Assembly (NCBI RefSeq): GCF_029945895.1
Contig: NZ_JAQSDL010000037.1
Location: 1 to 50,035 of the forward strand
Direction of reading: 5' to 3'
DNA: 50,035 nt
DNA from: Polaromonas sp.
GTDB lineage: Bacteria; Pseudomonadota; Gammaproteobacteria; Burkholderiales; Burkholderiaceae_C
Part shown: positions 33,590-42,655 of the stretch, one piece after another
How positions within the stretch are numbered: the stretch's first letter is position 1
How the letters are laid out: each line of letters begins with the position of its first letter
The notes under the pieces: generated by a model
What the model was told of the DNA's origin: nothing
What the model saw: only the letters and a program-made list of their open reading frames with translations
Database searches by the model: none
Program-made: the position numbers and the translations under genes

Positions 33590-34699
33590 TCAGGGCCGCG
33601 TCCCGGTCTGGCGTGCGCCGCGGGCGGTGGCTGTGGGCGCCGCGCAGGCGCTGCACACCATGGCGGCCAGGCGCTGCAGCGCCTGCCAGCCGTCGGCCGG
33701 CCAGTCGGGCTGCTTCAGGCCCTTGACGATGCCGTCAACCTTGTGCGCAGCGTGCAGCAAATTGGCCAGTGTGGTCTCACCCATCTGGGGCAACACCCGC
33801 TCGAACAGTTTTTCCTTGACACCCCAGACACGGTTTTCGCGCAAGGCCATCGGCATGGGCCGACCCGCGCCCAGCGCGTCCTTGACGCGTTTCATGCTGC
33901 GGATGTCCTCGCTCAGGGCCCAGTGCACCAGCACCTCGGATTCACCTTCGGACTGCAGGCCGTCAAGCATGCGCTGCACGCGCAGGGCATGGCCGCCGAG
34001 CACCGCTTCGGACAGCTTGAACACGTCGTAACGCGCGACGTTGAGCACGGCGTTTTCGACCTGGTCGAAACTCAGTTCTGCCGACGTTCCCGGGCCGGTG
34101 GGATACAGCAGACCCAGCTTCTGGATCTCCTGGTGCGCGGCCAGCAGGTTGCCTTCGACCCGGTCGGCAAAAAACTGCAGGGTTCGCTGGCCCTCCTCGC
34201 CTTGCGCCACCCGCTGTCCCTGCCGCTGCAGGCGCTGGGCGATCCACTGCGGCAGGTTGCGCCGGTCAATCGGGTCGAACTTGACCGTGGTGCCAAAACT
34301 TTCCAGCGCACCGAACCAGGCGCCCTTGGTCGTCATGCTGTCCAGGCGCGGCAGCAGCACCAGGGTCAGCGTGCTGTCGTCGCCCTGCGCGCGTTCGGCA
34401 ATCTGCTGCAGCGCAACCGAGCCGTCCTTGCCGGGCTTGCCGCTGGGGATGCGGATCTCCACAATCTGCTTGTCGGCAAACAGGCTCAGGGAGCCGCCGC
34501 TGGCCAGCACCTCGCTCCAGTCGAAATGGGCGCCGGCCACGGTGTGCACCGTGCGTTCGGTGTAACCCCGCTCGCGCGCGGCTGCGCGTAGCGCGTCGGC
34601 GAATTCCTGCACCAGCAGCGGCTCGTCGCCGTGCAGGGTGTACAGGCTCCTGAGCCCGCGCTGGAGATGGTCGGAAAGTTGGGCGGGCGCCAGGTTCAT
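33590..34699 (-). CDS. holA: DNA polymerase III delta subunit
   Basis: A 369-residue clamp-loader subunit that opens the beta sliding clamp. LYTLHGDEPLLVQEFADALR, LASGGSLSLFADKQIVEIRIP, LLPRLDSMTTKGAWF and EGNLLAAHQEIQKLGLLYP are recognisable HolA blocks. ATG 34699 (MNLAPAQLSDHLQRGL) is the right start; the open frame further upstream runs opposite the arginase gene and is spurious. The usual neighbour lptE is separated by the inverted arginase gene, and the usual downstream neighbour proA by the nar block. Confidence 0.93.
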   Translation of the reverse strand: MNLAPAQLSDHLQRGLRSLYTLHGDEPLLVQEFADALRAAARERGYTERTVHTVAGAHFDWSEVLASGGSLSLFADKQIVEIRIPSGKPGKDGSVALQQIAERAQGDDSTLTLVLLPRLDSMTTKGAWFGALESFGTTVKFDPIDRRNLPQWIAQRLQRQGQRVAQGEEGQRTLQFFADRVEGNLLAAHQEIQKLGLLYPTGPGTSAELSFDQVENAVLNVARYDVFKLSEAVLGGHALRVQRMLDGLQSEGESEVLVHWALSEDIRSMKRVKDALGAGRPMPMALRENRVWGVKEKLFERVLPQMGETTLANLLHAAHKVDGIVKGLKQPDWPADGWQALQRLAAMVCSACAAPTATARGARQTGTRP

Positions 34700-34792
34700 G
34701 GTGCACCAGTTTAGCGGCTGGGGGTTTTGCATCAAGCCCTCCTGACCCGGCCGCACTGGCAGACGCGGACTGCTGACGGCATACTGCTTGCC

Positions 34793-35704
34793 ATGACACA
34801 ACGCATTCGCCTGATTGGCGCGCCCACCGACATCGGCGCCGGCACCCGCGGCGCGTCGATGGGCCCCGAGGCGCTGCGCGTGGCCGGCCTGCAGGCCACG
34901 CTGGAAGGCCGCGGCCTGCAGGTGAAGGACGAAGGCAACCTGGGCGGCCCGCCCAACCCGTGGCAGCCGCCCGTTCAGGGTTACCGTCACCTGGCCGAAG
35001 TGGCCGCCTGGAACCGATCGGTGCATCAGGCCGTGTTCTCGGCCCTGAGCGAAGGCGACTTGCCCCTCCTGCTGGGCGGCGACCACTGCCTGGCGATCGG
35101 CTCCATCAGCGCGGTGGCACGCCGCTGCCGTCAGACCGGCCACACCCTGCGCGTGTTGTGGCTGGACGCGCACGCCGACTTCAACACCAACCACCTGACC
35201 CCCACCGGCAACACCCACGGCATGCCGGTGGCCGTGTTGTGCGGCCACGGCCCGGCGGAGCTGACCGGCATCGGCGGTGTGGTTCCGGCGATCCAGGCCT
35301 CGGCCGTTCGGCAGATCGGCATTCGCAGCGTTGACGAGGGGGAAAAGCACCTCATCCGGCAGTCGGGCATGGAAGTGTTCGACATGCGTTACATCGACGA
35401 GTGGGGCATGCGGCAGACCATGGCAGCGGCGCTGGCCGGCGTGGATGCGCAGACCCACCTGCATGTGAGTTTCGACGTTGATTTTCTCGACGCAATGATT
35501 GCGCCCGGCGTCGGCACGGCCGTCAAGGGCGGCCCGACCTACCGCGAAGCCCAGCTGTGCATGGAAATGATCGCCGACACCGGCCGCCTGGCCTCGCTGG
35601 ACGTGATGGAACTCAACCCGGCCCTGGACGTGCGCAACGGCACGGCCGAAGTGGTGCTGGAACTGGTCGAAAGCCTGTTCGGCAAAAGCACGTTGATGCG
35701 TTGA
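34793..35704 (+). CDS. rocF: Arginase
   Basis: A 303-residue manganese enzyme hydrolysing arginine to ornithine and urea. Mn ligands and signatures: LLLGGDHCLAIGSISAV, LWLDAHADFNTN, and SFDVDFLDAMIAPGVGTAVKGG (with Ala where most family members have Pro after the last Asp). The N-terminal RLIGAPTDIGAGTRGASMGPEALR is also typical. Length is normal (about 300). ATG 34793 starts the conserved sequence; upstream Met codons are in the holA-rocF gap. It is transcribed against its neighbours and breaks the leuS-lptE-holA order. No urease or ornithine genes are adjacent. Confidence 0.94.
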   Translation: MTQRIRLIGAPTDIGAGTRGASMGPEALRVAGLQATLEGRGLQVKDEGNLGGPPNPWQPPVQGYRHLAEVAAWNRSVHQAVFSALSEGDLPLLLGGDHCLAIGSISAVARRCRQTGHTLRVLWLDAHADFNTNHLTPTGNTHGMPVAVLCGHGPAELTGIGGVVPAIQASAVRQIGIRSVDEGEKHLIRQSGMEVFDMRYIDEWGMRQTMAAALAGVDAQTHLHVSFDVDFLDAMIAPGVGTAVKGGPTYREAQLCMEMIADTGRLASLDVMELNPALDVRNGTAEVVLELVESLFGKSTLMR

Positions 35705-35738
35705 TCTCAAGCAACCGAGCCGCACCAGCGCCGTTCGT

Positions 35739-35796
35739 GCTACTGAATTAATAGCTGCTGGCGCCTGTCCCGATTGGGCTCAGACCCGATTTCATC
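35739..35796 (+). repeat. Short repeat family, copy E
   Basis: TACTGAATTAATAGCTGCTG followed by GCGCCTGTCC and GGGCTCAGACCCGATTT. It lies between the convergent rocF and lptE stops, with GGGCTCAGACCC able to fold back. Confidence 0.75.
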
Positions 35797-35828
35797 ATGT
35801 ATTCCGGCCTGCGGCGCAGGCGGCCGCG

Positions 35829-36329
35829 TCAGATCTCCTTGACGGCGGCCAGCCGGCGCAGGATCTGCTGCACGATGTCGCTCTGCATGTCGCGGTAAAG
35901 CAGCGCCTCCTCGGTTTCCTTGGCCAGCACCGCGGACTCGTTGAAACTGATGTCACGCTGCAGCACGATCTCGGCCGGCGGGATCAGCAACTTGCCCTTG
36001 AGCGTGCGCAGCTGGAACCTGAAACGTGTGCGCAGCTGGAACTCGCGCACCTGGCCCGCAGCGTTGATGCCCACCACGACTTTTTCGCGCTGGTCGAGCA
36101 ACACATCGAGAATCACGTCCGCCTCGCCGATCAGACGGGGGTCGCGGATCACCTTCACCGTGCCGCCCGCTTCCAGGTTGCGGTTGAGCTCGGTGCCCAG
36201 CGTCGACGTTTCGGCCGCACCGCTGTAAATGGTCTTGAACGCGTAGTTGGGGGCCTTGCGCAAGGCAAAACCGCAAGCACTCAGGACAGAGGCCGACAGG
36301 GCGGACAGCAGGAAGACGCGACGTTGCAT
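35829..36329 (-). CDS. lptE: LPS-assembly lipoprotein LptE
   Basis: A 166-residue outer-membrane lipoprotein that plugs the LptD barrel for lipopolysaccharide export. The signal peptide MQRRVFLLSALSASVLSAC ends in a lipobox with Cys19 (LSAC-GFALR). The mature start CGFALRKAP and blocks TLGTELNRNLEAGG, REFQLRTRFRFQLR and RDISFNESAVLAKETEEALLY are typical of LptE/RlpB. AAGGA precedes ATG 36329. It follows leuS by 11 bases, the common leuS-lptE order. Confidence 0.93.
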   Translation of the reverse strand: MQRRVFLLSALSASVLSACGFALRKAPNYAFKTIYSGAAETSTLGTELNRNLEAGGTVKVIRDPRLIGEADVILDVLLDQREKVVVGINAAGQVREFQLRTRFRFQLRTLKGKLLIPPAEIVLQRDISFNESAVLAKETEEALLYRDMQSDIVQQILRRLAAVKEI

Positions 36330-36340
36330 GGTGGTTTCCT

Positions 36341-38989
36341 TCAGACGACGATGTTGACCAGGCGACCCGGAACAACGATGACTTTTTTGGCCGCGGCGCC
36401 GTCGGCCTGCCTGACAAACGCGTCCGAGGCCAGCGCCGCCGCCTCGATCGCGGCCTTGTCGGCGCCGGCGGGCACGGTGACCGAGCCGCGCAGCTTGCCA
36501 TTGATCTGCAACACCAGCTCGATCTCGTCCTGCACCAGGGCAGACGCGTCCACCTCCGGCCAAGGCGCGTCGAGCAGGTCGCCATGGTCTTTGGCAAAGC
36601 CGAGCTCGTCCCACAGGGCGTGCGTCACATGCGGCGTGGCGGGGTAAAGGCAGCGCAGCAGGATGCTCATGCCTTCGCGCAGGGCAAACGCTGAAGCGGC
36701 CGAGGTCTGGCCTTTGAAGTCTTCGAGGGCGTTGAGCACCTTCATGGCGCCCGACACCACGGTGTTGTACTGCATGCGCTGGTAGTCGTAGTCGATCTGC
36801 TTGAGCACCGTGTGGATCTCGCGGCGCAGCGCCTGCGTTTCCTTGTCAAATTGGGCCCCAGCCTTTTGGGGACGGACACCGGCAGATCCCAATTGCATAG
36901 CATCGAGCTTGACGCCGAAGTTCCAGACGCGGCGCAGGAAACGGTAGGAACCTTCCACGCCCGCGTCGTTCCACTCCAGCGTGGCTTCGGGCGGGGAGGT
37001 GAACATGGTGTACAGCCGCGCGGTGTCGGCGCCATATTTCTCGATCAGGTCCTGCGGGTCGACACCGTTGTTCTTGCTCTTGCTCATGGTGCCCACGCCT
37101 TCGTAGGTGACCATGGAGCCGTCCTTGCGCAGCTTCGCACCAATGACCTTGCCATGTTCGTCATGCACATCGTCCACATCAGCCGGCCAGAAGTATTCGA
37201 CGCCGCCCTTGGCGCCCTTGCGCGAGTAGATGTGGTTGAGCACCATGCCCTGCGTCAGCAGCTTGGTGAAGGGTTCATCGACCTTGACCAGCCCCATGTC
37301 GCGCATGACTTTGGTCCAGAAACGCGCGTACAGCAAATGCAGGATGGCGTGTTCAATGCCACCGATGTACTGGTCCATCGGCATCCAGTAATTGGCGCCC
37401 TCCGCGACCATCTTCTCGCTGTTCTTCGGGTCGCAATAACGCATGTAATACCAGGACGAATCGACAAAGGTGTCCATGGTGTCGGTCTCGCGCCGCGCCG
37501 GCTTGCCGCAGACGGGACACACCACCCCGGCGTGAAAACCTTCGTGCTTGTGCAGCGGGTTGCCCGAGCCGTCGGGCACGCAGTCCTGCGGCAGCACCAC
37601 CGGCAGGTCTTTTTCCGGAACCGGCACCGCGCCGTGTTCCTCGCAGTGGATGATGGGGATCGGCGTGCCCCAGTAACGCTGGCGGCTCACACCCCAGTCG
37701 CGAAGGCGCCAGGTGGTTTTTTTCTCGCCCAGGCCCAGCGCGGTGAGGTCGGCGGCCACCGCATCGACCGCGGCCTTGAAGGCCAGGCCATCGTATTTGC
37801 CGGAGTGGATGGCCACGCCCTGCTGCTTGTCGCCGTACCAGTCGGCCCAGGCGGCGTCACTGTAGGTCTTGCCGCTCACGTCCGTGACCTGCTTGATCGG
37901 CAAAGCGTATTTCTTCGCGAATTCGAAGTCGCGTTCATCGTGCGCCGGCACGCCCATGACCGCGCCGTCGCCGTAACTCATCAGCACGTAGTTGCCGACC
38001 CAGACCTCCACCGGGTCGCCCGTCAGCGGGTGCGTGACGGACAGCCCGGTGCGCTGACCCTTTTTCTCCTGCGTAGCCAGTTCGGCTTCGGTGGTGCCGC
38101 CGGACTTGCAGTCCTCGATGAAGGCGGCGAGCTTCGGATTCGACGCCGCCGCATGGAGCGCCAGCGGATGTTCGGGCGCCACGGCGCAGAAGGTCACGCC
38201 CATGATGGTGTCGGCGCGCGTGGTGAAGACGTACATCTTCCCGTCGCCGATCAGCGCGCCAGCGCCATCCCTGATCTCATGCGGAAATGCAAAACGCACG
38301 CCTTCGCTTTTGCCTATCCAGTTTTCCTGCATCAGCTTGACGCGCTCGGGCCAGCCCGGCAGCTTGTTGCTGACGCTGTCGAGCAGTTCTTCGGCGTAAT
38401 CGGTGATCTTCAGGTAGTAGCCGGGGATCTCGCGTTTTTCCACCACGGCGCCGGTGCGCCAGCCCTTGCCGTCAATGACCTGCTCGTTGGCCAGCACGGT
38501 CTGGTCCACCGGGTCCCAGTTCACGACCTGGGTCTTGCGGTAGGCGATGCCCTTGTCCAGCATCTTCAGGAACAGCCACTGGTTCCACTTGTAGTAACTC
38601 GGGTCACAGGTGGCGACCTCGCGGCTCCAGTCGATGGCCAGCCCCATCGCCTGCATCTGCTTTTTCATGTAGGCGATGTTGTCGTAGGTCCACTGCGCCG
38701 GCGGCACGCCGTTTTTCATCGCGGCGTTTTCCGCCGGCAGGCCGAAGGCGTCCCAGCCCATGGGCATGAGCACGTTGTAGCCCTTCATGCGCAGATAACG
38801 CGCGAGCATGTCGTTGATGGTGTAGTTGCGCACATGGCCCATGTGCAACTTGCCGCTGGGGTAAGGCAGCATGGAGCAGGCGTAATACTTCTTTCTGGAC
38901 GTGTCTTCGGTGACGCGGTAAGCGTCGGCCGCGGTCCAGTGGGTTTGCGCACTGCGCTCAACGTCGAGGTGGTTGTATTTGTCTTGCAT
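36341..38989 (-). CDS. leuS: Leucyl-tRNA synthetase
   Basis: An 882-residue class I synthetase charging tRNA-Leu. HMGH at 49-52 ([19 protein letters not shown]) and MSKSKNNG ([15 protein letters not shown]) are the class I catalytic motifs. The CP1 editing domain lies between them. [23 protein letters not shown] is the usual zinc-containing segment. The anticodon-binding domain follows. Residues about 696-715, between FGVKL and ALRREIH, are encoded by a copy of the short repeat family, in a linker whose length varies in LeuS. No frameshift results. Confidence 0.97.
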   Translation of the reverse strand: MQDKYNHLDVERSAQTHWTAADAYRVTEDTSRKKYYACSMLPYPSGKLHMGHVRNYTINDMLARYLRMKGYNVLMPMGWDAFGLPAENAAMKNGVPPAQWTYDNIAYMKKQMQAMGLAIDWSREVATCDPSYYKWNQWLFLKMLDKGIAYRKTQVVNWDPVDQTVLANEQVIDGKGWRTGAVVEKREIPGYYLKITDYAEELLDSVSNKLPGWPERVKLMQENWIGKSEGVRFAFPHEIRDGAGALIGDGKMYVFTTRADTIMGVTFCAVAPEHPLALHAAASNPKLAAFIEDCKSGGTTEAELATQEKKGQRTGLSVTHPLTGDPVEVWVGNYVLMSYGDGAVMGVPAHDERDFEFAKKYALPIKQVTDVSGKTYSDAAWADWYGDKQQGVAIHSGKYDGLAFKAAVDAVAADLTALGLGEKKTTWRLRDWGVSRQRYWGTPIPIIHCEEHGAVPVPEKDLPVVLPQDCVPDGSGNPLHKHEGFHAGVVCPVCGKPARRETDTMDTFVDSSWYYMRYCDPKNSEKMVAEGANYWMPMDQYIGGIEHAILHLLYARFWTKVMRDMGLVKVDEPFTKLLTQGMVLNHIYSRKGAKGGVEYFWPADVDDVHDEHGKVIGAKLRKDGSMVTYEGVGTMSKSKNNGVDPQDLIEKYGADTARLYTMFTSPPEATLEWNDAGVEGSYRFLRRVWNFGVKLDAMQLGSAGVRPQKAGAQFDKETQALRREIHTVLKQIDYDYQRMQYNTVVSGAMKVLNALEDFKGQTSAASAFALREGMSILLRCLYPATPHVTHALWDELGFAKDHGDLLDAPWPEVDASALVQDEIELVLQINGKLRGSVTVPAGADKAAIEAAALASDAFVRQADGAAAKKVIVVPGRLVNIVV
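36847..36904 (-). repeat. Short repeat family, copy F (in frame inside leuS)
   Basis: Read on the minus strand from GCTATGCAATTGGG through GTCCGTCC and AAAAGGCTGGGGCCCAATTT. Hand-aligned without gaps to the copy at 46148-46212 it agrees at about 39 of 60 positions, including GCTAT, TCCGTCC, GGCTGG and ATTTGAC. It is translated as LeuS residues 696-715. Confidence 0.65.
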
Positions 38990-39083
38990 GGCGCACGGAA
39001 GAGGGAAAAAAAATGAAGCAGCCCCTGGCTGCCGGTTGCAGGGATTTTAGGCGCTGGGCCGGGCCCGCCGCGCCGGAGCGCCT

Positions 39084-39530
39084 TCAGGGCCGGGTCGCGG
39101 GGGCAGGCGTTGTGGTGGCGGGGGCGTTCGCGACGAAGCCGATGCGGTTCAGGCCGGCTTTCTGCGCGATGCCCATGACCTCGACAATGCGGCCATAAGG
39201 CACGGTTTCGTCCGCCCGCAGTTGCACTTCGGTGTCGGGGTTCAGCGCCGCGTTTTGCCGCAGGCGCTGATCCAGCTGGTCCCCGGAGACCGGCTGGTCA
39301 TCGAGGAAAGCCTGGCCGGCCTTGTCGACCACCAGCGTGACAAACTGCGGCGCCTCGTTCGGCCGGGCGGCATCACTTTTGGGCAGGTCCAGCTTGATCG
39401 AGCTGGCCAGCAGGGGCGCGGTGATGATGAAGATCACCACCAGCACCAGCATCACGTCCACCAGCGGGGTGACATTGATCTCGCTCATGGGCTGCGCGCC
39501 CGCACTGCGCTCTAGCCGGCCGAAACTCAT
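39084..39530 (-). CDS. exbD: ExbD/TolR family biopolymer transport protein
   Basis: A 148-residue inner-membrane protein with one N-terminal membrane segment (about 20-40) containing the proton-path Asp D25 in INVTPLVDVMLVLVVIF, followed by a periplasmic domain. It works with ExbB/TolQ to turn proton flow into force for outer-membrane processes. ATG 39530 (MSFGRLERSAGAQPMSEIN) was chosen because the longer frame is made of repeat DNA. The Pro/Thr-rich C-terminus (APATTTPAPATRP) is unremarkable. TolR-like identity cannot be excluded since neither tonB nor tolA is nearby. Confidence 0.9.
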   Translation of the reverse strand: MSFGRLERSAGAQPMSEINVTPLVDVMLVLVVIFIITAPLLASSIKLDLPKSDAARPNEAPQFVTLVVDKAGQAFLDDQPVSGDQLDQRLRQNAALNPDTEVQLRADETVPYGRIVEVMGIAQKAGLNRIGFVANAPATTTPAPATRP

Positions 39531-39537
39531 GATAAAT

Positions 39538-39682
39538 GGCCCCCACGCTTGTCGCTTCGCGAGCCTTCGGCGGTGCGCTGCCCCTCGCACGAAGAAGAGG
39601 GGCCGCTGCGCCTGAGGCCCGGCGAAGCCGGTTCCGCGGCCCCTGCTGGTGCATCAAGAGTCCCCGCGCTTGTCGCTTTGCA
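39538..39682 (+). repeat. GC-rich repeat family copy between exbB and exbD
   Basis: Starts CCCCCACGCTTGTCGCTTCG, contains GGGGCCGCTGCGCCTGAGGC, CCGGCGAAGCCGG and CCGCGGCCCCTGCT, and ends GCATCAAGAGTCCCCGCGC. The ends themselves are near-direct repeats (CCCCACGCTTGTCGCTTCGC and CCCCGCGCTTGTCGCTTTGC). It splits two genes that normally act together. Confidence 0.7.
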
Positions 39683-39699
39683 GGCCATGGTGCGAATGG

Positions 39700-40344
39700 T
39701 CAGTCTTTGCGACTGAGCAACAGCTCGCGCACATCGTAGGCAAACCCTTCCAGGTCAGCCTCGATGCGGCCGATGTTGCGGCCAAAGATGTTGTAGGCCA
39801 GCACGGCGGGAATGGCCACGGCCAGGCCGGCGGCCGTCATGATCAGCGCCTCGCCGACGGGGCCGGACACCTTGTCGATGGTGATCTGGCCGGCCGCCGA
39901 AATGCCCACCAGCGCGTGGTAGATGCCCCAGACCGTGCCCAGCAGGCCGACAAAGGGCGCGGTCGAACCAACGGTGGCCAGCAAAACCTGGCCGTACTGC
40001 AACTTGTGCAGCACCACATGCAACGCATCGCGCAGAAGCCGCGTCAGTTGCTGGGACCGATCGCCGGCCGAGGCCAGCGTACCGCCGGCCTGGAGTCGGG
40101 TGGCGGCGATCAGCGGCAGCACCAGCGCCTCGCGGTCGAAGGCAGCCACCTTGGGCTGGGCCTCCTCGACCGAGGCGGACTGCCAGAACACGGCCGTGCT
40201 GCGGGCCACATCGCCGACCGCGCGTTTGAGCAGCCAGGCTTTCCAGACAATCACGACCCAGCTGGCCACCGACATCAGCAGCAGCAGCGCCGCCACCAGA
40301 CCAGTCACCGCGTCGCCCTGGGTGATCAGCGCGAGGATGTTCAT
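39700..40344 (-). CDS. exbB: ExbB/TolQ family proton channel protein
   Basis: A 214-residue inner-membrane protein with three membrane segments: ALLLLMSVASWVVIVWKAWL, then VLLATVGSTAPFVGLLGTVWGIYHAL, then AAGLAVAIPAVLAYNIFGRN. These are the canonical MotA/TolQ/ExbB blocks, with the pore Thr/Ser residues of the last two helices present. It follows dapB by 8 bases and precedes exbD, with a 145-bp repeat in the gap. ExbB rather than TolQ is chosen from the gene order, with moderate certainty. Confidence 0.9.
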   Translation of the reverse strand: MNILALITQGDAVTGLVAALLLLMSVASWVVIVWKAWLLKRAVGDVARSTAVFWQSASVEEAQPKVAAFDREALVLPLIAATRLQAGGTLASAGDRSQQLTRLLRDALHVVLHKLQYGQVLLATVGSTAPFVGLLGTVWGIYHALVGISAAGQITIDKVSGPVGEALIMTAAGLAVAIPAVLAYNIFGRNIGRIEADLEGFAYDVRELLLSRKD

Positions 40345-40352
40345 TCAGGCAC

Positions 40353-41174
40353 TCACTTGAGGTTCAGCACATCGAACATGTCGTACAGGCCGGCCGGTTT
40401 GCCGGCCAGAAAACGCGCGGCCCGCAGGCTGCCCTGGGCGTAGGTGACGCGGCTGGAGGATTTGTGGGTGATTTCAATACGTTCGCCGGTGCCGGCAAAC
40501 AGCACCGTGTGGTCACCGACAATGTCGCCGCCGCGAATCGTCGCAAAACCGATGGACGAGGGGTCGCGCTCGCCGGTCACGCCTTCCCGGGCATAGACCG
40601 CGCAATCCTTGAGGTCACGACCCAGCGCGCCAGCGATCACCTCGCCCATTTTCAGCGCGGTGCCGGACGGCGCATCGACCTTGTGGCGGTGATGGGCCTC
40701 GATGATTTCGATGTCGTAACCGGTGCTCAGGGCTTTGGCAGCCATTTCAAGCAGTTTCAGCGTGACGTTGACGCCGACACTCATGTTGGGCGCCATGACG
40801 ATGGCGATGTCTTTGGCGGCAGCGGCGATGTCGGCTTTTTGCGCATCGGAAAAACCCGTGGTGCCAATCACCAGCTTGACGCCCAGCTCGCGGCACCTGG
40901 CCAGGTGCGCCATCGTGCCTTCGGGACGGGTGAAGTCGATCAACACCTGGGCGCCGGCCAGGCCGGCGGCCAGGTCGGCGGTGATCACAACACCACTGGC
41001 CTGTCCGAGAAAGCCTGCGGCGTCGCCTCCCAGCCCCGGGCTGGTGGCCACATCCAGCGCGCCGGTCAGCTGGCAGTCGCCACTGCTGCGCACGGCCTCG
41101 ACCAGCATCTGGCCCATGCGGCCGCCGGCACCGGCCACCGCGACACAAAGAGGGGCCTGCTGCAGCGTGCTCAC
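40353..41174 (-). CDS. dapB: 4-hydroxy-tetrahydrodipicolinate reductase
   Basis: A 273-residue NAD(P)H enzyme of lysine and diaminopimelate biosynthesis. [19 protein letters not shown] is the dinucleotide-binding start, [11 protein letters not shown] the second block, and [23 protein letters not shown] carries the catalytic His and Lys. Length is normal. Its start overlaps the bamE stop by 4 bases, the usual bamE-dapB order of betaproteobacteria. Confidence 0.96.
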   Translation of the reverse strand: MSTLQQAPLCVAVAGAGGRMGQMLVEAVRSSGDCQLTGALDVATSPGLGGDAAGFLGQASGVVITADLAAGLAGAQVLIDFTRPEGTMAHLARCRELGVKLVIGTTGFSDAQKADIAAAAKDIAIVMAPNMSVGVNVTLKLLEMAAKALSTGYDIEIIEAHHRHKVDAPSGTALKMGEVIAGALGRDLKDCAVYAREGVTGERDPSSIGFATIRGGDIVGDHTVLFAGTGERIEITHKSSSRVTYAQGSLRAARFLAGKPAGLYDMFDVLNLK

Positions 41175-41761
41175 CGGGCCGGGCTTTCCAGCGGCGGGTA
41201 GCTGGCGGCCGAAGGCGCGGTCGCGGGGGGCGTCACCGGGGGGGTGGCGGCTGTGGCAGCCGGTTTCTTTTCGACGGCCTGGAGCTGCTCTTCGGTCAGC
41301 TCGAGCACCGGCACCTTGCCGAGCTTGCGACGCGAGTCGAGCTTGGCGACGAAGTCCGATTCGCTGGGCATGTCATCGCCCTCAAACCGCTCAAGGGCAT
41401 CACCCTTGAAAAAAACCGTGAGCCTGAGCGCCTGCGGCTCCACGCCCTGGCGCTTGAGGGTAAAGACATAGTCCCATCGATCTGCATGGAAAAGACTGGC
41501 CAGCAGCGGCGTGCCCAGCACCTGGCGCACCTGTTCCCGGGACATGCCAGGCTTGAGCAGTTCGACCTGCTCCCTGGAGACGAAGTTGCCCTGGACAACC
41601 TCGATCTTGTAAGGCGTGATCCAGTTGACGGGGTTGATCCTGCTTTCGCTCAAACCCCCGGTCAGGCCTTTGCCGCTGCCGCAGGCAGCCAGTCCGGCGC
41701 AGGCCAGGACGGCGAAAGCGGTGTGGAGGCCGCGACGGTAATTTGCACGCATGGCTGACAT
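41171..41761 (-). CDS. bamE: Outer membrane protein assembly factor BamE
   Basis: A 196-residue lipoprotein of the Bam complex that inserts outer-membrane barrels. The signal sequence ends LAAC-GSGKG (lipobox). [46 protein letters not shown] is the SmpA/BamE core. The C-terminal 60 residues are Ala/Pro-rich and extend beyond the E. coli protein. Divergent from fur across 130 bp, a conserved arrangement. Two Met codons (41761, 41752) could start it. Confidence 0.94.
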   Translation of the reverse strand: MSAMRANYRRGLHTAFAVLACAGLAACGSGKGLTGGLSESRINPVNWITPYKIEVVQGNFVSREQVELLKPGMSREQVRQVLGTPLLASLFHADRWDYVFTLKRQGVEPQALRLTVFFKGDALERFEGDDMPSESDFVAKLDSRRKLGKVPVLELTEEQLQAVEKKPAATAATPPVTPPATAPSAASYPPLESPAR

Positions 41762-41785
41762 AGTAGGGGGGTGTAGCGATATGAT
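41755..41785 (+). promoter_or_regulatory. Putative fur promoter in the bamE-fur gap
   Basis: CTGACA (41755-41760) and TATGAT (41780-41785) form a sigma70-like pair with a long 19-base spacer. On the other strand TACAAT (41794-41799) could be the -10 of bamE. No convincing Fur box is seen. Confidence 0.35.
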
Positions 41786-41891
41786 TGGCCATTGTAGCGG
41801 CTGGGTGCTGCTGCGTACGCGCCTCCGGCCCCTGAATGCCGGGCCTGCACAGGCCCCGACTGCGGCCCCTTTTCCTCAGGAAGTCTCCTCC

Positions 41892-42344
41892 ATGAGCAAC
41901 ATCGACGAACTCAAGAACACCGGACTGAAAGCCACCCTGCCGCGCCTGAAGATCCTGGAGATTTTCCAGGCCGGCAAGCAGCGGCACATGACGGCAGAGG
42001 ATGTTTTCCGGGTGCTGCTGGAAGACCGGTCCGACATCGGGCTGGCCACGGTCTACCGCGTGTTGACCCAGTTCGAGCAGGCCGGCCTGCTCAACCGCAG
42101 CAATTTCGAATCCGGCAAAGCCGTCTACGAAATCAACGAAGGCCAGCACCATGACCATCTGGTGTGCCTCGACTGCGGCAAGGTCGAGGAGTTTTACGAC
42201 GCCGAAATCGAGAAACGCCAGCACGCAGTCGCCAAGTCCAAGGGGTTTGCGATCGCCGACCATTCGCTGTCGATGTATGCCAACTGCACCAAGGACAAGT
42301 GCCCGAACCGTCCTGTGTCGCCGCGGCATCCGCACCACGGCTGA
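41892..42344 (+). CDS. fur: Ferric uptake regulator
   Basis: A 150-residue iron-responsive repressor. Winged-helix N-terminus ([34 protein letters not shown]) and metal-binding C-terminus ([29 protein letters not shown]). Length is typical of Fur. ATG 41892 follows AAGTCTCCTCC, not a strong ribosome binding site, but it begins the conserved [13 protein letters not shown] start. It may control many of the iron-dependent proteins here (NarGH, hemerythrin) indirectly. Confidence 0.96.
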   Translation: MSNIDELKNTGLKATLPRLKILEIFQAGKQRHMTAEDVFRVLLEDRSDIGLATVYRVLTQFEQAGLLNRSNFESGKAVYEINEGQHHDHLVCLDCGKVEEFYDAEIEKRQHAVAKSKGFAIADHSLSMYANCTKDKCPNRPVSPRHPHHG

Positions 42345-42653
42345 TTTTTGATGGAATGGGCAGAAGCCTCTCGACTGGCGGGCGCAAACAGCTATTAATT
42401 CAATAGCAAAATATGAGGCGAAGGTTTCGCACCGGGCTCGCTCACGAAGTGGGCAAGCGCAGGTGCTCTCAATTCAAGCAGGGGCCGCGGAACCGGCTTT
42501 GCCGGCCCGCAGGCACAGCGCCCCCTCGGGGCTGATGCCTGCGGCTCTAAACCTGCTTTAGCAGGTTTGGACAGGCACCAGAAACGAAGCCTCTGGCGAG
42601 CGGCGGCCTGCAAGGTGCGGGAGCAACACGAAGTAAGCGACCGTGGGGGCTAT
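42345..42653. other. 309-bp repeat-filled gap between fur and hprK
   Basis: No gene. It holds copy H of the short repeat family (42356-42410, minus orientation) and a full copy of the GC-rich family (about 42420-42655). A small hairpin AACCTGCTTTAGCAGGTT is seen near 42551-42568. Confidence 0.7.
42356..42410 (-). repeat. Short repeat family, copy H
   Basis: Minus strand: GCTATTGAATTAATAGCTGT followed by TTGCGCCCGCCAGTCGAGAGGC-type sequence, closest to copy C. It sits downstream of fur. Confidence 0.7.
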
Positions 42654-42655
42654 TC
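42420..42655 (-). repeat. GC-rich repeat family copy after hprK
   Basis: Minus strand: directly after the hprK TGA comes ATAGCCCCCACGGTCGCTTA, then CTCCCGC, a GGGGCGCTGTGCCTGCGGGC block, CCGGCAAAGCCGG, CCGCGGCCCCTGCTTGAAT. The same 16 bases ATAGCCCCCACGGTCG follow the corA coding end at 46004. Confidence 0.72.

Noticed and set aside
33590..35725. A 711-codon minus-strand frame covering holA and the region opposite arginase
   Set aside because: The first 340 codons are the antisense of rocF; the HolA protein begins at 34699.
41762..41891. Fur box in the bamE-fur gap
   Set aside because: GATATGATTGGCCATTGTA has only partial similarity to the 19-bp consensus.
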